A stretch of 64,000 nucleotides of DNA from Kribbella qitaiheensis (GTDB lineage: Bacteria > Actinomycetota > Actinomycetes > Propionibacteriales > Kribbellaceae): assembly GCF_014217565.1 (NCBI RefSeq), contig NZ_CP043661.1, positions 7,316,001-7,380,000 of the forward strand. The letters run 5' to 3'. The position numbers and the translations under genes are program-made. Positions within the stretch are counted from its first letter, which is position 1. Every line of letters starts with the position of its first letter. Under the pieces are notes generated by a model that searched no databases, was not told the origin of the DNA, and saw only the letters and a program-made list of their open reading frames with translations. Below are positions 7,958 to 17,116 of this stretch, piece after piece.

Positions 7958-9188
7958 TCAGCTGGCCCCGGTGTAGGCCGGATCCAGCTCGCGGGCGAGG
8001 TGTTCGATGAAGAGGCCGACGTCGGTGACGATGCCGCGGGCCTGGGACGAGCCGCGGTCGGCCAGCTTGGTGACCGTGGCCGGGTTGATGTCCACGCAGG
8101 TCAGCGGGATCGACGCCGGCAGGATGTTGCCGGTAGCAACCGAGTGGAGCATGGTCGCCGCCATCAGGCAGTAGCCGACGTCGGTGAGTTCGGCGCGCAT
8201 CGCCCGCTGGCCTTCCAGTACGTCGGTGTAGACGTCCGGCAGCGGACCGTCGTCGCGGACAGAACCGACCAGGACGAAGGCGTTCCCCTTCTTCACCATC
8301 GCGTGCATCACGCCGGAGGTGAGGACGCCCTGCTTGACCGCATCGGCGATCGAGCCGGCCTTGCGGATCGTGTTGATCGCACGGATGTGGTGCTCGTGCC
8401 CGTGCTCGACGCCCCGGCCGCGCGCCAGATCGACGCCCAGCGACGTGCCGTACAGCGACGACTCGATGTCGTGCGTCGCGAGCGCGTTGCCGGCGAACAG
8501 GACGTCGACGAACCCGGCCCTCGACGATCGCGACCATGGCCGGCGCGGCGCCGGTGTGCACGATGCCCGGGCCGCCGACCCAGAGCACCTTCTGCCCGTT
8601 CGCCTTCGCCTCGCGCATCCCGTCGGCGACCTGCTTGACCAGCACCCGCTGCGGCTTCTCGCTGGACACGTCCGAGTCCATGAAACCGAACGACTCCTCG
8701 TCGTGCGAGACGATCGGCGGGGTGACCCGGACGCCCTGGGCGCTGGAGATGATCCGCATCCCGGCTTTCACCTCGGACATCGGGATGGTCCGGACCGACT
8801 CGCCCTCGACCAGCAGCCCACAGTCCATCTCCGGGTTGCGCACCAGCACCCAGCGACCGTTCAGCCGGACGCTGGTCGGCAGGTTCGTGGTCGAGTAGAA
8901 GCCGTCCGGGAAGACGCCGTCCTGGACCACCTCGGAGATCTCCGGGGTGCCGGGGTTGACGAGGTTGGCGCCCTTGGTCTGGATCCGCATCAGCAGCCGC
9001 TGCAGCGATTCCTCGTCCTCGGCTCCGACCGTCATCCGGACCGTTGACGGGTCGTCCTTGTCGTAGCCCAGGTCGAACTTGTCCAGCGTGTACTCACCGC
9101 CGTACCCGCGGATGTCGTCCAGGACCCGGGACAGCAGTCCCGTATCCATCAGGTGGCCGGTGATCTCGACGGTCTCGGTGACCTGCAC
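7958..9188 (-). CDS. TIGR00300 / LOR-SDH-domain protein, frame broken by one extra base
   Basis: With one base removed from the C run at 8518-8520 (- strand GAGGGCCGGG to GAGGCCGGG) the protein is 409 residues. The N-terminal half (VEITGHLMDTGLLSRVLDDI..., then EISEVVQDGVFPDGFYSTTNLPT) is the LOR/SDH conserved domain. The rest, QKVLWVGGPGIVHTGAAPAMVAIVEAGFVDVLFAGNALA, is a Rossmann-like domain. Archaeal and cyanobacterial relatives act in arginine/ornithine metabolism as an alternative ornithine cyclodeaminase or dihydrolase domain; the actinobacterial substrate is unproven. GTG 9188 has GAGGAGG eight bases upstream. Unbroken on either side of the single indel, so a sequence error is more likely than decay. 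Confidence 0.85.
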
Positions 9189-9246
9189 GGGGCTGCCTCC
9201 TCTGCAGTGGTCGTCGGATTGTCCGACGATCTGCACTCTAGTGCGC

Positions 9247-10057
9247 TTAGACGACAGCCCCGTCGTCCGGGGTGTCCTCCGGGGGCAACCGGTCTTTCAT
9301 CCGGATCACCAGGGTGAGGAATCCGGCGATGAAGCCGACGACCGCGAGTGTCGTGATCCGGCCGGTGCCGAAGTCGAGCAGAGCGGCCAGGATCAGCAGC
9401 GTCGGCCCGCCCAGCAGCCCGAGCCAGGCGGCCCCGGCTGATCCAGTCCAGCCGCGGTCCGCGGGGCGGCTCCGGCGGCACGAAGTGGTCGTGCGGGTCG
9501 TCCGTACGCCGGGCCGGCGGCTCGTCCGGCGGATCCTCATCGGTGTCACCGACGATCAGCCCGGCCGGTACGTCGATCAGCGGCTCGTACGAGCTCTCGT
9601 CCACATCCTCGCTGGCCGGCCACCTGGGCACCGGGGTATCCGAGTGTCCCGGTGCCGAGGGAGCGTTGAACTGCTCGACCAGCGACTTCCACTCGGCGTC
9701 CTCGGCACTCCGGTCGATCACACCGCGAGCCTGCTCGGTGGAGTCGGCATCGACGAAGATCTCGTCCAGCCCAGCGGCAAGCTTCTCGGCCGGCTCCGAC
9801 TTCTCCGGCGCGTCCACGTCGGCCTTCTTCGGTACGTCGACCTCGGCCAGCTCGGCCGACGCCGAGTCGCCGTCGGACTCCTTGACCGGCTCGCTCGCAG
9901 CGGCGCCGGATTCGCCCGACGGACCCGGCTCGCCCGGCGTCACGGCGTACGCGGCGATGCCTGCCTCGGCCAAGGCGGCGAGCACCGGCTCGGCGACGAG
10001 GGGGTCGATGCCGCCCATCGACGCGTACGCCGAAGCGGTCAGGCCGTTGTCACGCAT
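9247..10057 (-). CDS. Membrane protein of unknown function with acidic linker, frame broken by one extra base
   Basis: The N-terminal 50 residues (MRDNGLTASAYASMGGIDPLVAEPVLAALAEAGIAAYAV) look like a small helical domain. An acidic, Ser/Asp/Glu-rich linker of about 120 residues follows. Removing one base from the C run at 9432-9435 joins this to SRAAWLGLLGGPTLLILAALLDFG and TTLAVVGFIAGFLTLVI, two transmembrane helices, then a short charged tail ending DTPDDGAVV (269 residues). Long cytoplasmic domain plus C-terminal hairpin is my reading of the topology. It overlaps the upstream hydrolase gene by 8 bases. I do not recognise a family. Confidence 0.75.
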
Positions 10058-10829
10058 CAGCGGCCGGCCTCTGCTCGCTCAATCGGCTGATGAACGCGGC
10101 CGAGTCCGCGAAGATGCGCGGTGCGTCGTTGTCCAAAGTAGCCACGTGATAGCTGTCCTCGAGCAGGGTCTCGGTCACATCGCGGGACGAGACGGCCGCC
10201 AGGATCGCCCGGCCCGAACTCGGCTCCACCACATGATCGACAGTACTGCGGAACAACAGCACCGGCTGAGTGACTTTGGCCAGATCGTCACGGACGACCT
10301 GCCAGAGCTGGGACAGCGAGTAGAGCGCCTTGAGCGGCATCCGGTCGTACGCGCCCTCGTCGACGCCGGGCTTCTTGATGTCGTTCGAGATGCCGGGGAA
10401 CGACGGGACCAGCCGCTGGAGCACCGGGAGCAGCGCGAGCCGCTTGTCGTCGGTGCGGACCGACGGGTTCACCAGGATCACGCCGGAGATGTCCGCGCCG
10501 TGCTGCTCGGCGAGCCGCAGTACGAGACAACCGCCCATCGACAGGCCGGCCACGAAGACGCGGTCGTGGTCCTTGCGGAGCCTTTCGAGCTCGTTGTCGA
10601 GGACGGCGTACCAGTCCTGCCAGCGGGTCGTGTTCATCTCCCGCCAGTCGGTGCCGTGGCCGGGCAGCCGCGGTACGGCGACGCCGAAGCCCTCGGCGGC
10701 GAGGTGCTCGCCGAACGGGCGCATCGAGCGGGGCGACCCGGTGAAGCCGTGGCTCAGCAGGATCCCGGTAGCCGCGTTCGCGCCCGATCCGGGGCTGCGG
10801 AACTCCTCCGCGTGGGCTTGCACTGGCAC
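10050..10829 (-). CDS. Alpha/beta hydrolase (carboxylesterase/lipase type)
   Basis: A 259-residue serine hydrolase. The oxyanion region is GILLSHGFTGSPRSMRPF, the nucleophile elbow VAGLSMGGCLVL, the acid LLFRSTVDHVVEP and the histidine SYHVATLDND. The pattern is closest to thermostable carboxylesterase/monoacylglycerol-lipase types. GTG 10829 is preceded by GAGGAGA and starts VPVQAHAEEF; the frame is open for 150 codons upstream but lacks any family feature there. It lies beside the PlsC-type acyltransferase, transcribed divergently, which is consistent with a lipid-related role. Confidence 0.85.
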   Translation of the reverse strand: MPVQAHAEEFRSPGSGANAATGILLSHGFTGSPRSMRPFGEHLAAEGFGVAVPRLPGHGTDWREMNTTRWQDWYAVLDNELERLRKDHDRVFVAGLSMGGCLVLRLAEQHGADISGVILVNPSVRTDDKRLALLPVLQRLVPSFPGISNDIKKPGVDEGAYDRMPLKALYSLSQLWQVVRDDLAKVTQPVLLFRSTVDHVVEPSSGRAILAAVSSRDVTETLLEDSYHVATLDNDAPRIFADSAAFISRLSEQRPAADA

Positions 10830-11046
10830 GGCTTCTCCTCGACAAATTCTTGGTACCTGAGACGCTATGGTCGCAGCCAGGAGCCGCCTCGCCCAGTCCG
10901 GCTCGGGTGTCGTTCGGGTCTCGTGACCGATCTCGCACCCAGTCTGCAACTGGGTCACAACACTGTCCGCAACCCGGCTATTCCTGGCCGTGACGTTGCT
11001 TGAGGAGGAAGCTGGAACGTAGGGTATCGGCCGAGCGACGGAGGTG
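10830..11046. promoter_or_regulatory. Divergent promoter region between hydrolase and acyltransferase genes
   Basis: The 217-base gap contains TAGGGT at about 11019-11024, which fits a -10 box for the + strand acyltransferase with a leader of roughly 16-20 bases ending in GGAGG. On the other strand, CATAGC within GACCATAGCGTCTCAGG may serve the hydrolase. No repeat or operator is evident. Confidence 0.4.
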
Positions 11047-11823
11047 ATGGCGTTGTTGTACCTGTTCCTCAGGCGGTTCTTCGTCGGACCGATTGCCAAG
11101 CTGTTCTTCCGCCCGCGGGTCTCGGGGCTGGAGAACGTGCCGGCGTCCGGCCCGGCCTTGCTGGTCAGCAACCACCTGGCCTTCAGCGACTCCGTCTTCC
11201 TGCCGGTGGCGGTGCCACGGCAGATCGTCTTCCCGGCCAAGTCGGAGTACTTCACCCAGCCCGGGCTGAAGGGTCGCGTGATGGCGACCTTCTTCCGGTC
11301 CATCGGTCAGATCCCGATCGACCGGTCCGGCGGGCGCGCCTCGCTGGCGGCGCTGAACACCGGCCTGGAGATCCTGGCCAAGGGTGAGCTGTTCGGCATC
11401 TACCCCGAAGGCACCCGGTCGCCCGACGGGCGGCTGTACAAGGGCAAGACCGGCGTCGCCCGGATGGCGATCGTGGCCGGCGTGCCGGTGATCCCGGTCG
11501 CGATGATCGACACCGAGAAGCTGAACCCGCCCGGCACCGTCTGGCCGCAGTGGCTGATCCGTGAGCCGGGTCGCCGGCTGCCGCGCCTGGTCCGTCCCGG
11601 CATCGTGATCGGCAAGCCGCTGGACTTCTCCCGGTACGAGGGGATGGAGCGGGACCGGTTCGTCCTCCGCTCGGTCACCGACGAGATCATGTACGCGCTG
11701 ATGGAGCTGTCCGGCCAGGAGTACGTCGACATGTACGCCGAGAAGGCCAGGGAACTGCTCAAGGCGGGCGAGATCCTGGAGAACCACGTCAAGCCGCGGA
11801 TAGACGACACGAAGGCCTCCTGA
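11047..11823 (+). CDS. 1-acyl-sn-glycerol-3-phosphate acyltransferase-like protein (PlsC domain)
   Basis: About 258 residues. The N-terminal hydrophobic stretch MALLYLFLRRFFVGPIAKLFF is a membrane-association helix. NHLAFSD is the HX4D catalytic motif (block I), IPIDRSGGRAS block II, GIYPEGTRSPDGRLYKGKTG block III and VPVIPVAMID block IV. Expected to acylate lysophosphatidate at the inner membrane face. ATG 11047 follows GGAGG closely, and GTG 11044 is an alternative. It leads straight into the DUF2237 gene (8-base gap) and then DAHP synthase, the order known from Streptomyces. Confidence 0.9.
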   Translation: MALLYLFLRRFFVGPIAKLFFRPRVSGLENVPASGPALLVSNHLAFSDSVFLPVAVPRQIVFPAKSEYFTQPGLKGRVMATFFRSIGQIPIDRSGGRASLAALNTGLEILAKGELFGIYPEGTRSPDGRLYKGKTGVARMAIVAGVPVIPVAMIDTEKLNPPGTVWPQWLIREPGRRLPRLVRPGIVIGKPLDFSRYEGMERDRFVLRSVTDEIMYALMELSGQEYVDMYAEKARELLKAGEILENHVKPRIDDTKAS

Positions 11824-11831
11824 CCCACCCG

Positions 11832-12224
11832 ATGGAGAGCGAGCTGAACGTGCTCGGCGGGGCGCTGGAGGAGTGCGGGACCGATCCGCTCACCGGGTTC
11901 TTCCGCGACGGCTGCTGCAGCACCGGGCCCGAAGACATCGGCAGCCACACGGTCTGCGCGGTGGTGACGACCGAGTTCCTGGCACACCAGAAGTCCGTCG
12001 GCAACGACCTGACCACACCCCGCCCGGAGCTGAGCTTCCCCGGTTTGCAGCCCGGCGACCGCTGGTGCGTCGTGGCCGTCCGCTGGCTCCAGGCGTACCA
12101 CGCCGGCGCCCCGGCCCCCGTAGTACTGGCTTCCACCCACGCGCGCGCCCTCGACACGATCCCCCTGTCGGTTCTGCGGGCGCATGCCGTCGACGTACCG
12201 GCGGACCCCAGCTCACTTGGGTGA
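11832..12224 (+). CDS. DUF2237 family protein
   Basis: A 130-residue protein with the family hallmarks LNVLGGALEECGTDPLTGFFRDGCC, HTVCAVVTTEFLAHQKSVGNDLTTP, FPGLQPGDRWCVVAVRW and LASTHARAL. The conserved Cys pair and the GDRWC motif suggest a small enzyme or binding protein, but no activity is established. Very close to the acyltransferase gene and 43 bases before the DAHP synthase start, whose promoter overlaps this gene's 3' side. Confidence 0.85.
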   Translation: MESELNVLGGALEECGTDPLTGFFRDGCCSTGPEDIGSHTVCAVVTTEFLAHQKSVGNDLTTPRPELSFPGLQPGDRWCVVAVRWLQAYHAGAPAPVVLASTHARALDTIPLSVLRAHAVDVPADPSSLG

Positions 12225-12255
12225 GACGGTTACGCAGCGGTTATGCGGGCTGGAA

Positions 12256-12267
12256 TATGGTTCGGGT
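12256..12267 (+). promoter_or_regulatory. Leaderless -10 element for DAHP synthase
   Basis: TATGGT at 12256-12261 lies six bases before ATG 12268, the geometry of an actinobacterial -10 box whose transcript starts at the A of the start codon. No Shine-Dalgarno is present, which supports leaderless translation. Confidence 0.6.
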
Positions 12268-13641
12268 ATGCAATTTGCGACGATGAGTTCTGCGCTGGTG
12301 CCTGGGGTTCCGAGTCTGGACGAGTTGCGGGCGCTGAAGCCCCTGCAGCAGCCGGAGTGGCCGAATGCCGAGGCTCTCGAGGACGTCATCGGCCAGCTCA
12401 GGAAGCTGCCGCCGCTGGTCTTCGCCGGTGAGTGCGACGACCTGACCACCAAGATCGGCGCCGTCACGCGCGGCGAGGCGTTCCTCCTCCAGGGCGGGGA
12501 CTGCGCCGAGACCTTCGACGGGGTCACCGCGGAGAACATCCGGGCCAAGCTCCGGGTGCTGCTGCAGATGTCCGTCGTGCTGCAGTACGCCGCGAGCGTG
12601 CCGGTGGTGAAGGTCGGCCGGATCGCCGGGCAGTACGCGAAGCCGCGGAGCAGCGGCGACGAGACCCGCGACGGCGTCACGCTGCCGTCGTACCGGGGTG
12701 ACGCGGTCAACGGGCTCGAGTTCACCGAGAAGTCCCGGATCCCGGACCCGGAGCGGCTCCGCGGGGTCTACAACGCGGCCGCCGCGACGCTGAACCTGAC
12801 CCGCGCGTTCACCACCGGTGGTTACGCCGACCTGCACCAGGTACACGCCTGGAACACCGACTTCGTGAAGTCCTCGCCGGTCGGGCGTCGCTACGAGCAG
12901 TTGGCGTCCGAGATCGAGCGGGCGCTCGCCTTCATGCGCGCCTGCGGTGCCACCGCGGACGAGTTCAAGACGGTCGACTTCTACGCCTCGCACGAGGCGC
13001 TGATCCTTGAGTACGAACACGCCCTGACCCGGATCGACTCGCGCACCGAGCAGCCGTACGACGTGTCCGGCCACCTGCTCTGGGTGGGGGAGCGGACCCG
13101 TCAGCTGGACGGCGCGCACGTGGAGTTCCTGGCGTCGCTGAGTAACCCGCTCGGCGTGAAGATCGGGCCGACCACGACCCCGGAGTACATCCGGGCCCTG
13201 ATCGACAAGCTGAACCCGAAGGGCATCGAGGGCCGGCTGACCTTCATCACCCGGATGGGGGCGGGCAAGATCCGCGCCGGGCTGCCGCCGCTGCTGGAGG
13301 CGGTCCGCGATCACGGTTCGCCGATCGCGTGGGTCTGCGACCCGATGCACGGCAACACCTACGAGACGCCGAACGGCTACAAGACGCGCAACTTCGACGA
13401 CGTGATCGACGAGGTGCAGGGCTTCTTCGACGCCCACGAGCAGGTCGGCACCTGGCCGGGCGGCATGCACATCGAGCTCACCGGTGACGACGTCACCGAG
13501 TGTCTGGGCGGTGGCGAGGCGCTCGTCGCAGAGGACCTGGTCAACCGCTACGAGACGGCCTGCGACCCCCGCCTCAACCGGCACCAGTCGCTGGAGCTCG
13601 CCTTCCTGGTGGCCGAGCGCCTGCGCGCCGCCAAGGCGTGA
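12268..13641 (+). CDS. aroG: Class II 3-deoxy-7-phosphoheptulonate (DAHP) synthase
   Basis: A 457-residue plant-type DAHP synthase that condenses phosphoenolpyruvate and erythrose-4-phosphate, the first step of aromatic amino-acid synthesis. Motifs in order: FAGECDDL (metal-binding Cys), FLLQGGDCAETF, GRIAGQYAKPRS, the long KTVDFYASHEALILEYE, WVGERTRQLDGAHVEF, GVKIGPTTTPEYI, ITRMGAGKIR, WVCDPMHGNT, GGMHIELTGDDVTECLGG and the terminal YETACDPRLNRHQSLELAFLVAE. Full length and intact. The start is set by the leaderless -10 element; the frame is open upstream through the DUF2237 gene but without homology. Confidence 0.95.
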   Translation: MQFATMSSALVPGVPSLDELRALKPLQQPEWPNAEALEDVIGQLRKLPPLVFAGECDDLTTKIGAVTRGEAFLLQGGDCAETFDGVTAENIRAKLRVLLQMSVVLQYAASVPVVKVGRIAGQYAKPRSSGDETRDGVTLPSYRGDAVNGLEFTEKSRIPDPERLRGVYNAAAATLNLTRAFTTGGYADLHQVHAWNTDFVKSSPVGRRYEQLASEIERALAFMRACGATADEFKTVDFYASHEALILEYEHALTRIDSRTEQPYDVSGHLLWVGERTRQLDGAHVEFLASLSNPLGVKIGPTTTPEYIRALIDKLNPKGIEGRLTFITRMGAGKIRAGLPPLLEAVRDHGSPIAWVCDPMHGNTYETPNGYKTRNFDDVIDEVQGFFDAHEQVGTWPGGMHIELTGDDVTECLGGGEALVAEDLVNRYETACDPRLNRHQSLELAFLVAERLRAAKA

Positions 13642-13643
13642 CC

Positions 13644-14667
13644 ATGATCGACCTGCGCTCGGACACCGTCACCAAGCCGTCGGCGGGGATGCTTGCCGCG
13701 ATGACGAGCGCGCCGCTCGGCGACGACGTGTACGGCGAGGACCCGACCGTCATCGAGCTAGAGGAGACCGTCGCTGGGCTGCTCGGACACGAGGCCGGGC
13801 TGTTCACGGTCAGCGGGTCGCTGGCGAATATCCTCGGCGTACGGGCGCTAGCCGCTCCCGGCACCGAGGTGCTCTGCGAAGCGAGCGCGCACATCGCCCG
13901 GGCCGAACTGGGGCGCGCACGCCGCGATCAGCGGCATCACCACCCGCACGTGGAGCGCGCCGAGCGGGCAGATCGACCTGGAGCAGATCCGCGCCCTGAT
14001 CGCCCCGGACCTCGGCCCGTACTTCGTGACGACGGCCGCGGTCTCGGTCGAGAACACCCACAACTTCGGCGGCGGCACGATCCAGACGTCGTACGACGCG
14101 CTGGCGGACGAGCTGGACGCGATCGGCCTGCCGCTGCACCTCGACGGCGCGCGACTCTGGAACGCCTCGGTGGCGTCCGGCGTGCCGATGTCCGCCTTCG
14201 GATCACGGGCCGCCGCGGCGAGCGTGTGCCTGTCGAAGGGACTGGGCGCTCCGATCGGGTCCGTGCTGGTCGGATCGGAGGAGCTGATCAAGGAGGCCCG
14301 CGTCTGGCGCAAGCGTCTGGGTGCCGGCTGGCGACAGGCCGGCGTACTGGCTGGTGCCGGTCTCTATGCGATCCGCAACCACGTCGAGCGGCTGGCCGAG
14401 GACCACGCGCATGCCCGGCAGATCGCCGAGATCCTCGCGGACGCCGCGCCCGGTTCGGTCAAGCCTGACCAAGTGGACACGAACATCGTCGTAGCCGACC
14501 TCGCCGCCGCCGGCAAGACGGTCGCCGAGGTCGTCGCGGGTGCCAAGGCTGAAGGCATTCTGGTCGGGGGTGTGGGCGCCACCCAACTCCGCCTGGTCAC
14601 CCACCTCGACGCATCGAGCGCCAACTGCCGCACCGCTGCGGAAACCATCGCCCGCCTTCTCCGCTAG
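13644..14667 (+). CDS. Low-specificity L-threonine aldolase, frame broken by one extra G
   Basis: PLP enzyme of the beta-eliminating-lyase fold that splits threonine or allo-threonine to glycine and acetaldehyde. N-terminus MIDLRSDTVTKPSAGML and GDDVYGEDPTV are diagnostic. After HIARAELG the printed frame is lost; deleting one G from 13910-13913 restores AHAAISGITTRTWSAPSGQIDLEQIR, then HLDGARLWNASVASG, the PLP lysine in SVCLSKGLGAPIGSVLVG, and an end at 14667 (340 residues). It starts two bases after the DAHP synthase stop, so the two are likely co-transcribed. The GGGGC context differs slightly from the other breaks, which are at GGCC. Confidence 0.88.
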
Positions 14668-15153
14668 ACCGCCCGTCTTCACCGGTGTACCCGGCCGGTT
14701 AGATGCGACCTCCGGCCGATTGCCCGGCATGCGGGGGCACCCGGCCGCCCACGGCAGCCGCGATCCACGCTCGGCCGCAACCGTCCACTCGCTCGGGGAT
14801 GTTGTCGCACGACATCACCGTGAACGGCGGCGTTCCCTCCGTACGCCGGCAGCCGTCCGACCACCCAGGCAAGCAGTGGCCGCCCCGCGCCCTGCGCACG
14901 GTCGGTGAGATCGGACGCCTGGTCCACTTCCCGGGGGGACTGCCTGGCTGGGGACCAGTCCGGCCCGAAGCCCCCGCAGAGACGGTCGGGGCTTCCCGGG
15001 CCCCGGAGCCCGCAAGCTGGCTGGGGCTGTAGCACGGTGGGCCAGTTCTCCGGCGAGGTGCGGCGGTGTCCGCAGATCGCTGGCTGGTGGCGTGGGGGAG
15101 GCGGATGGACGGGTAGGCTCGGCGCTGTCGGGTCACAGCATTCGGGGAGAGCC
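14668..15153. other. Intergenic region with a possible degenerate family A element
   Basis: About 490 bases without a supported gene; Pro/Arg-rich open frames on both strands look like by-products of base composition. CCCAGGCAAGCAGTGG (14864-14879) and GGACTGCCTGGCTGGGG (14937-14953) resemble the inverted ends of family A, but the left end carries extra bases. TAGGCT near 15115 and GGGGAGAG before GTG 15154 are likely promoter and ribosome-binding site of the next gene. Confidence 0.45.
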
Positions 15154-16131
15154 GTGCGAGAGATCGTCGTGTTCAGCGGTAGTGCCCATACCGGTCTTGC
15201 CGACCGGATCTGCGCCGATCTCGGCGTCGGGTTGTCGCCGGTGGAGATCCATCGGTTCAGCAACGACTGCTTACAGGTGCAGTTGCAGGTGAACTGCCGC
15301 CAGCGCGATGTGTACATCGTGCAGCCGCTGGTGCCGCCGACGCAGGAGCACCTGATGGAGCTGCTGCTGATGATCGACGCGGCCAGGGGTGCGTCCGCGG
15401 CTCAGATCACGGCGGTGATGCCGCACTACGCGTACGCGCGGTCCGACAAGAAGGACGCCTCGCGGATCTCGATCGGTGGCCGGCTCGTGGCCGACCTGCT
15501 GGTAGCCGCCGGTGTCGACCGGGTGCTGACGATGGCGCTGCACGCTCCGCAGGTGCACGGGTTCTTCTCGGTGCCGGTGGACCACCTGACGGCGATCGGC
15601 GTACTGGCCGATCACTTCCGCGCCACCGACCTGACCAACACGGTCGTGGTCAGCCCGGACCTGGGCAACGCGAAGACCGCGACCCAGTTCGCGCGGCTGC
15701 TCGGCCTGCCGGTCGCCGCTGGTAGCAAGCAGAGGCTGTCGGACGACCGGGTGGTGATCGACGCGATCGTCGGCGACGTCGCCGGCAAGCGGGCGATCAT
15801 CCTCGACGACGAGATCGCGACCGGCGGTTCGATCATCGAGCTCCTCGATCGCCTGAAGGACATCGGCTGCACCGAAGCCGCGGTCGCCACGACTCACGGC
15901 CTGTTCGCCGGCAAGGCGGTTGAGCGGCTCCGCTCACACCCGTCGATCACCGAGGTCATCAGCACCGACACCGTGCCCCGCCCCGACGGCTTCCCCGAAC
16001 TCCAGGTCAGCTCGGTCTCCGGCCTCTTCGCCGCCGCCATCCAGCGCATCCACGACGGTGAATCCGTCAGCAGCCTCTTCGACGGCGTAGACCCAACCCA
16101 CGCCCCACCCCAACCCAAACTGCCTTTCTAA
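15154..16131 (+). CDS. Ribose-phosphate pyrophosphokinase (PRPP synthetase) family protein, divergent
   Basis: A 325-residue member of the Prs family, which transfers pyrophosphate from ATP to ribose-5-phosphate. IVVFSGSAHTGLADRI, the HRFSNDC loop (normally RFADGE), DVYIVQPLVPPTQEHLMELLLMIDAARGASA, MPHYAYARSDKKD and VVVSPDLGNAKTATQFARLLG align in order. IILDDEIATGGSIIELL is the PRPP loop. Several usually invariant residues differ (DGE to NDC; KKHRGRE-type loop replaced by KKDASRISIG), so it is probably not the housekeeping Prs. GTG 15154 has GGGGAGAG upstream. It is the last conserved gene before the accessory block. Confidence 0.8.
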   Translation: MREIVVFSGSAHTGLADRICADLGVGLSPVEIHRFSNDCLQVQLQVNCRQRDVYIVQPLVPPTQEHLMELLLMIDAARGASAAQITAVMPHYAYARSDKKDASRISIGGRLVADLLVAAGVDRVLTMALHAPQVHGFFSVPVDHLTAIGVLADHFRATDLTNTVVVSPDLGNAKTATQFARLLGLPVAAGSKQRLSDDRVVIDAIVGDVAGKRAIILDDEIATGGSIIELLDRLKDIGCTEAAVATTHGLFAGKAVERLRSHPSITEVISTDTVPRPDGFPELQVSSVSGLFAAAIQRIHDGESVSSLFDGVDPTHAPPQPKLPF

Positions 16132-16152
16132 ATTCAGCACGTACGGCGGGAG

Positions 16153-16258
16153 CACGTCCCGACCGACAGGTAATGGCCGGTCTCAGCTCTCGTCCTCAGG
16201 CTCAGCTCAGCTTGATTTCCCCCCGCCTTGAGGACTATTACCTGTCCGTCGGGACGCG
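16153..16258. repeat. Dispersed inverted-repeat element, family B, copy 1
   Basis: Left end CGTCCCGACCGACAGGTAAT (16155-16174) pairs with ATTACCTGTCCGTCGGGACG (16237-16256) with one mismatch over 20 bases, and pairing continues outward. Inside, GTCCTCAGGC and GCCTTGAGGAC form a nested stem. A second copy with the same ends and about the same length is at 31820-31923. This copy marks the left edge of the accessory block. Confidence 0.85.
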
Positions 16259-16285
16259 CGGGGGGCTAGTACGGCAGCCGTAGCT

Positions 16286-16387
16286 CGCCGGCAGTCATGT
16301 GCCAACTACATCGGTAAGTTGGAACGGGGCCTGATCCGGAGCCCGCAGGCTGACTATCGAGCCGCGTTGAGGGCCATTATTGACTAG
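16286..16387 (+). pseudogene. C-terminal remnant of an XRE-type helix-turn-helix gene
   Basis: The short frame reads NYIGKLERGLIRSPQADYRA then ALRAIID and a TAG at 16385-16387. S/NYIxKLERG is the recognition-helix end of actinobacterial XRE-type regulators, and QADYRAALRA is the helix that commonly follows. No start or N-terminal helices are found upstream, where the family B element lies. So this is a 5'-truncated remnant, too short to be a working gene. Its stop lies inside TGACTAG...CTAGTCA (16381-16403). Confidence 0.5.
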
Positions 16388-16400
16388 AGTGTTCAACTAG

Positions 16401-17033
16401 TCATTCGCGTTGTGCTAGGAGCATGCCTATCAGGGTCTCGCCCGCCCACTCAGCCCAGGCCTGGCCAGTCCAGCCCTGCTGGTGAGTAAGCAGGTGGTAG
16501 GTCTCCGGCGCCAGGACGGCCAGGGCCATGTCGGCGGCGCGTACGGCGTTCAGGCCGGGGTGCAGCGCATGCTTGGCGGCCAGCGCGCCGGTGAACACGG
16601 CCAGCACGGTGTGTCGTTGGGAGATGTTGGTGCGCCACAGGTCGGCGATCTCCGGGTCGGTTGCGGCAGCTGAGCGGACGACCTCCAGCAGTGGTTCCAC
16701 CCGGGCATGAATGTCGGCGGTGATGATGCCCAGCCGACGCAGCAGTTCAGGGGGTGGTGCGGCGAGGGCCTCGGCGATCCCGGGGCGGTCGAGGGTCCCG
16801 ACCGGGGCGTCGTCGCCTGCGACATCGAGGTCCAGCAGCTCCTTGAGGATCGCTCGCTTTGTCTCGAAGGTGAAGTACAGCGTCTGCACGGCTACGCCGG
16901 CCTGGGTCGCGATGGCCTGCATGCTCGTGGCGATATAGCCACGTTCGATGAACAGCTCGCGAGCGGCGGCGAGCATGCGGGCTCGGGTCTGGGCCGCCTT
17001 GGCGGCGCGCGCCCCTGGCATGGGCGGTGTCAT
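16401..17033 (-). CDS. TetR-family transcriptional regulator
   Basis: A 210-residue TetR regulator. The HTH is AARELFIERGYIATSMQAIATQAGVAVQTLYFTFETKRAILKELL (residues about 23-68), followed by an all-helical ligand domain. Divergent from the MFS gene 84 bases away with a duplicated operator-like motif between them, so local repression of the transporter/flavoprotein pair is the likely job. The stop codon lies within a short inverted repeat, TGACTAG...CTAGTCA, that could help termination. Confidence 0.9.
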   Translation of the reverse strand: MTPPMPGARAAKAAQTRARMLAAARELFIERGYIATSMQAIATQAGVAVQTLYFTFETKRAILKELLDLDVAGDDAPVGTLDRPGIAEALAAPPPELLRRLGIITADIHARVEPLLEVVRSAAATDPEIADLWRTNISQRHTVLAVFTGALAAKHALHPGLNAVRAADMALAVLAPETYHLLTHQQGWTGQAWAEWAGETLIGMLLAQRE

Positions 17034-17052
17034 CAGTGACCTCCTTCGCGGT

Positions 17053-17100
17053 TGACTGTAGGGCCACTCTAGTGCAATGGTGACTGTAGTGACACTCTAG
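17053..17100. promoter_or_regulatory. Duplicated TetR-type operator
   Basis: TGACTGTAGGGCCACTCTAG (17053-17072) and TGACTGTAGTGACACTCTAG (17081-17100) are direct copies, 18 of 20 bases alike, offset by 28 bases. Each has a dyad core of TAGnG and CACTCTA type. They fill the gap between the TetR and MFS starts and are the natural binding sites of that TetR. Confidence 0.65.
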
Positions 17101-17116
17101 CGAGAGGAAGGGGCAG

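Noticed and set aside
7419..9236. One long - strand frame joining the VOC and TIGR00300 genes (605 residues).
   Set aside because: The middle third is Arg-rich out-of-frame sequence created by the one-base break at 8518-8520 and by the tandem repeat at 7869-7930; the two ends belong to unrelated families.
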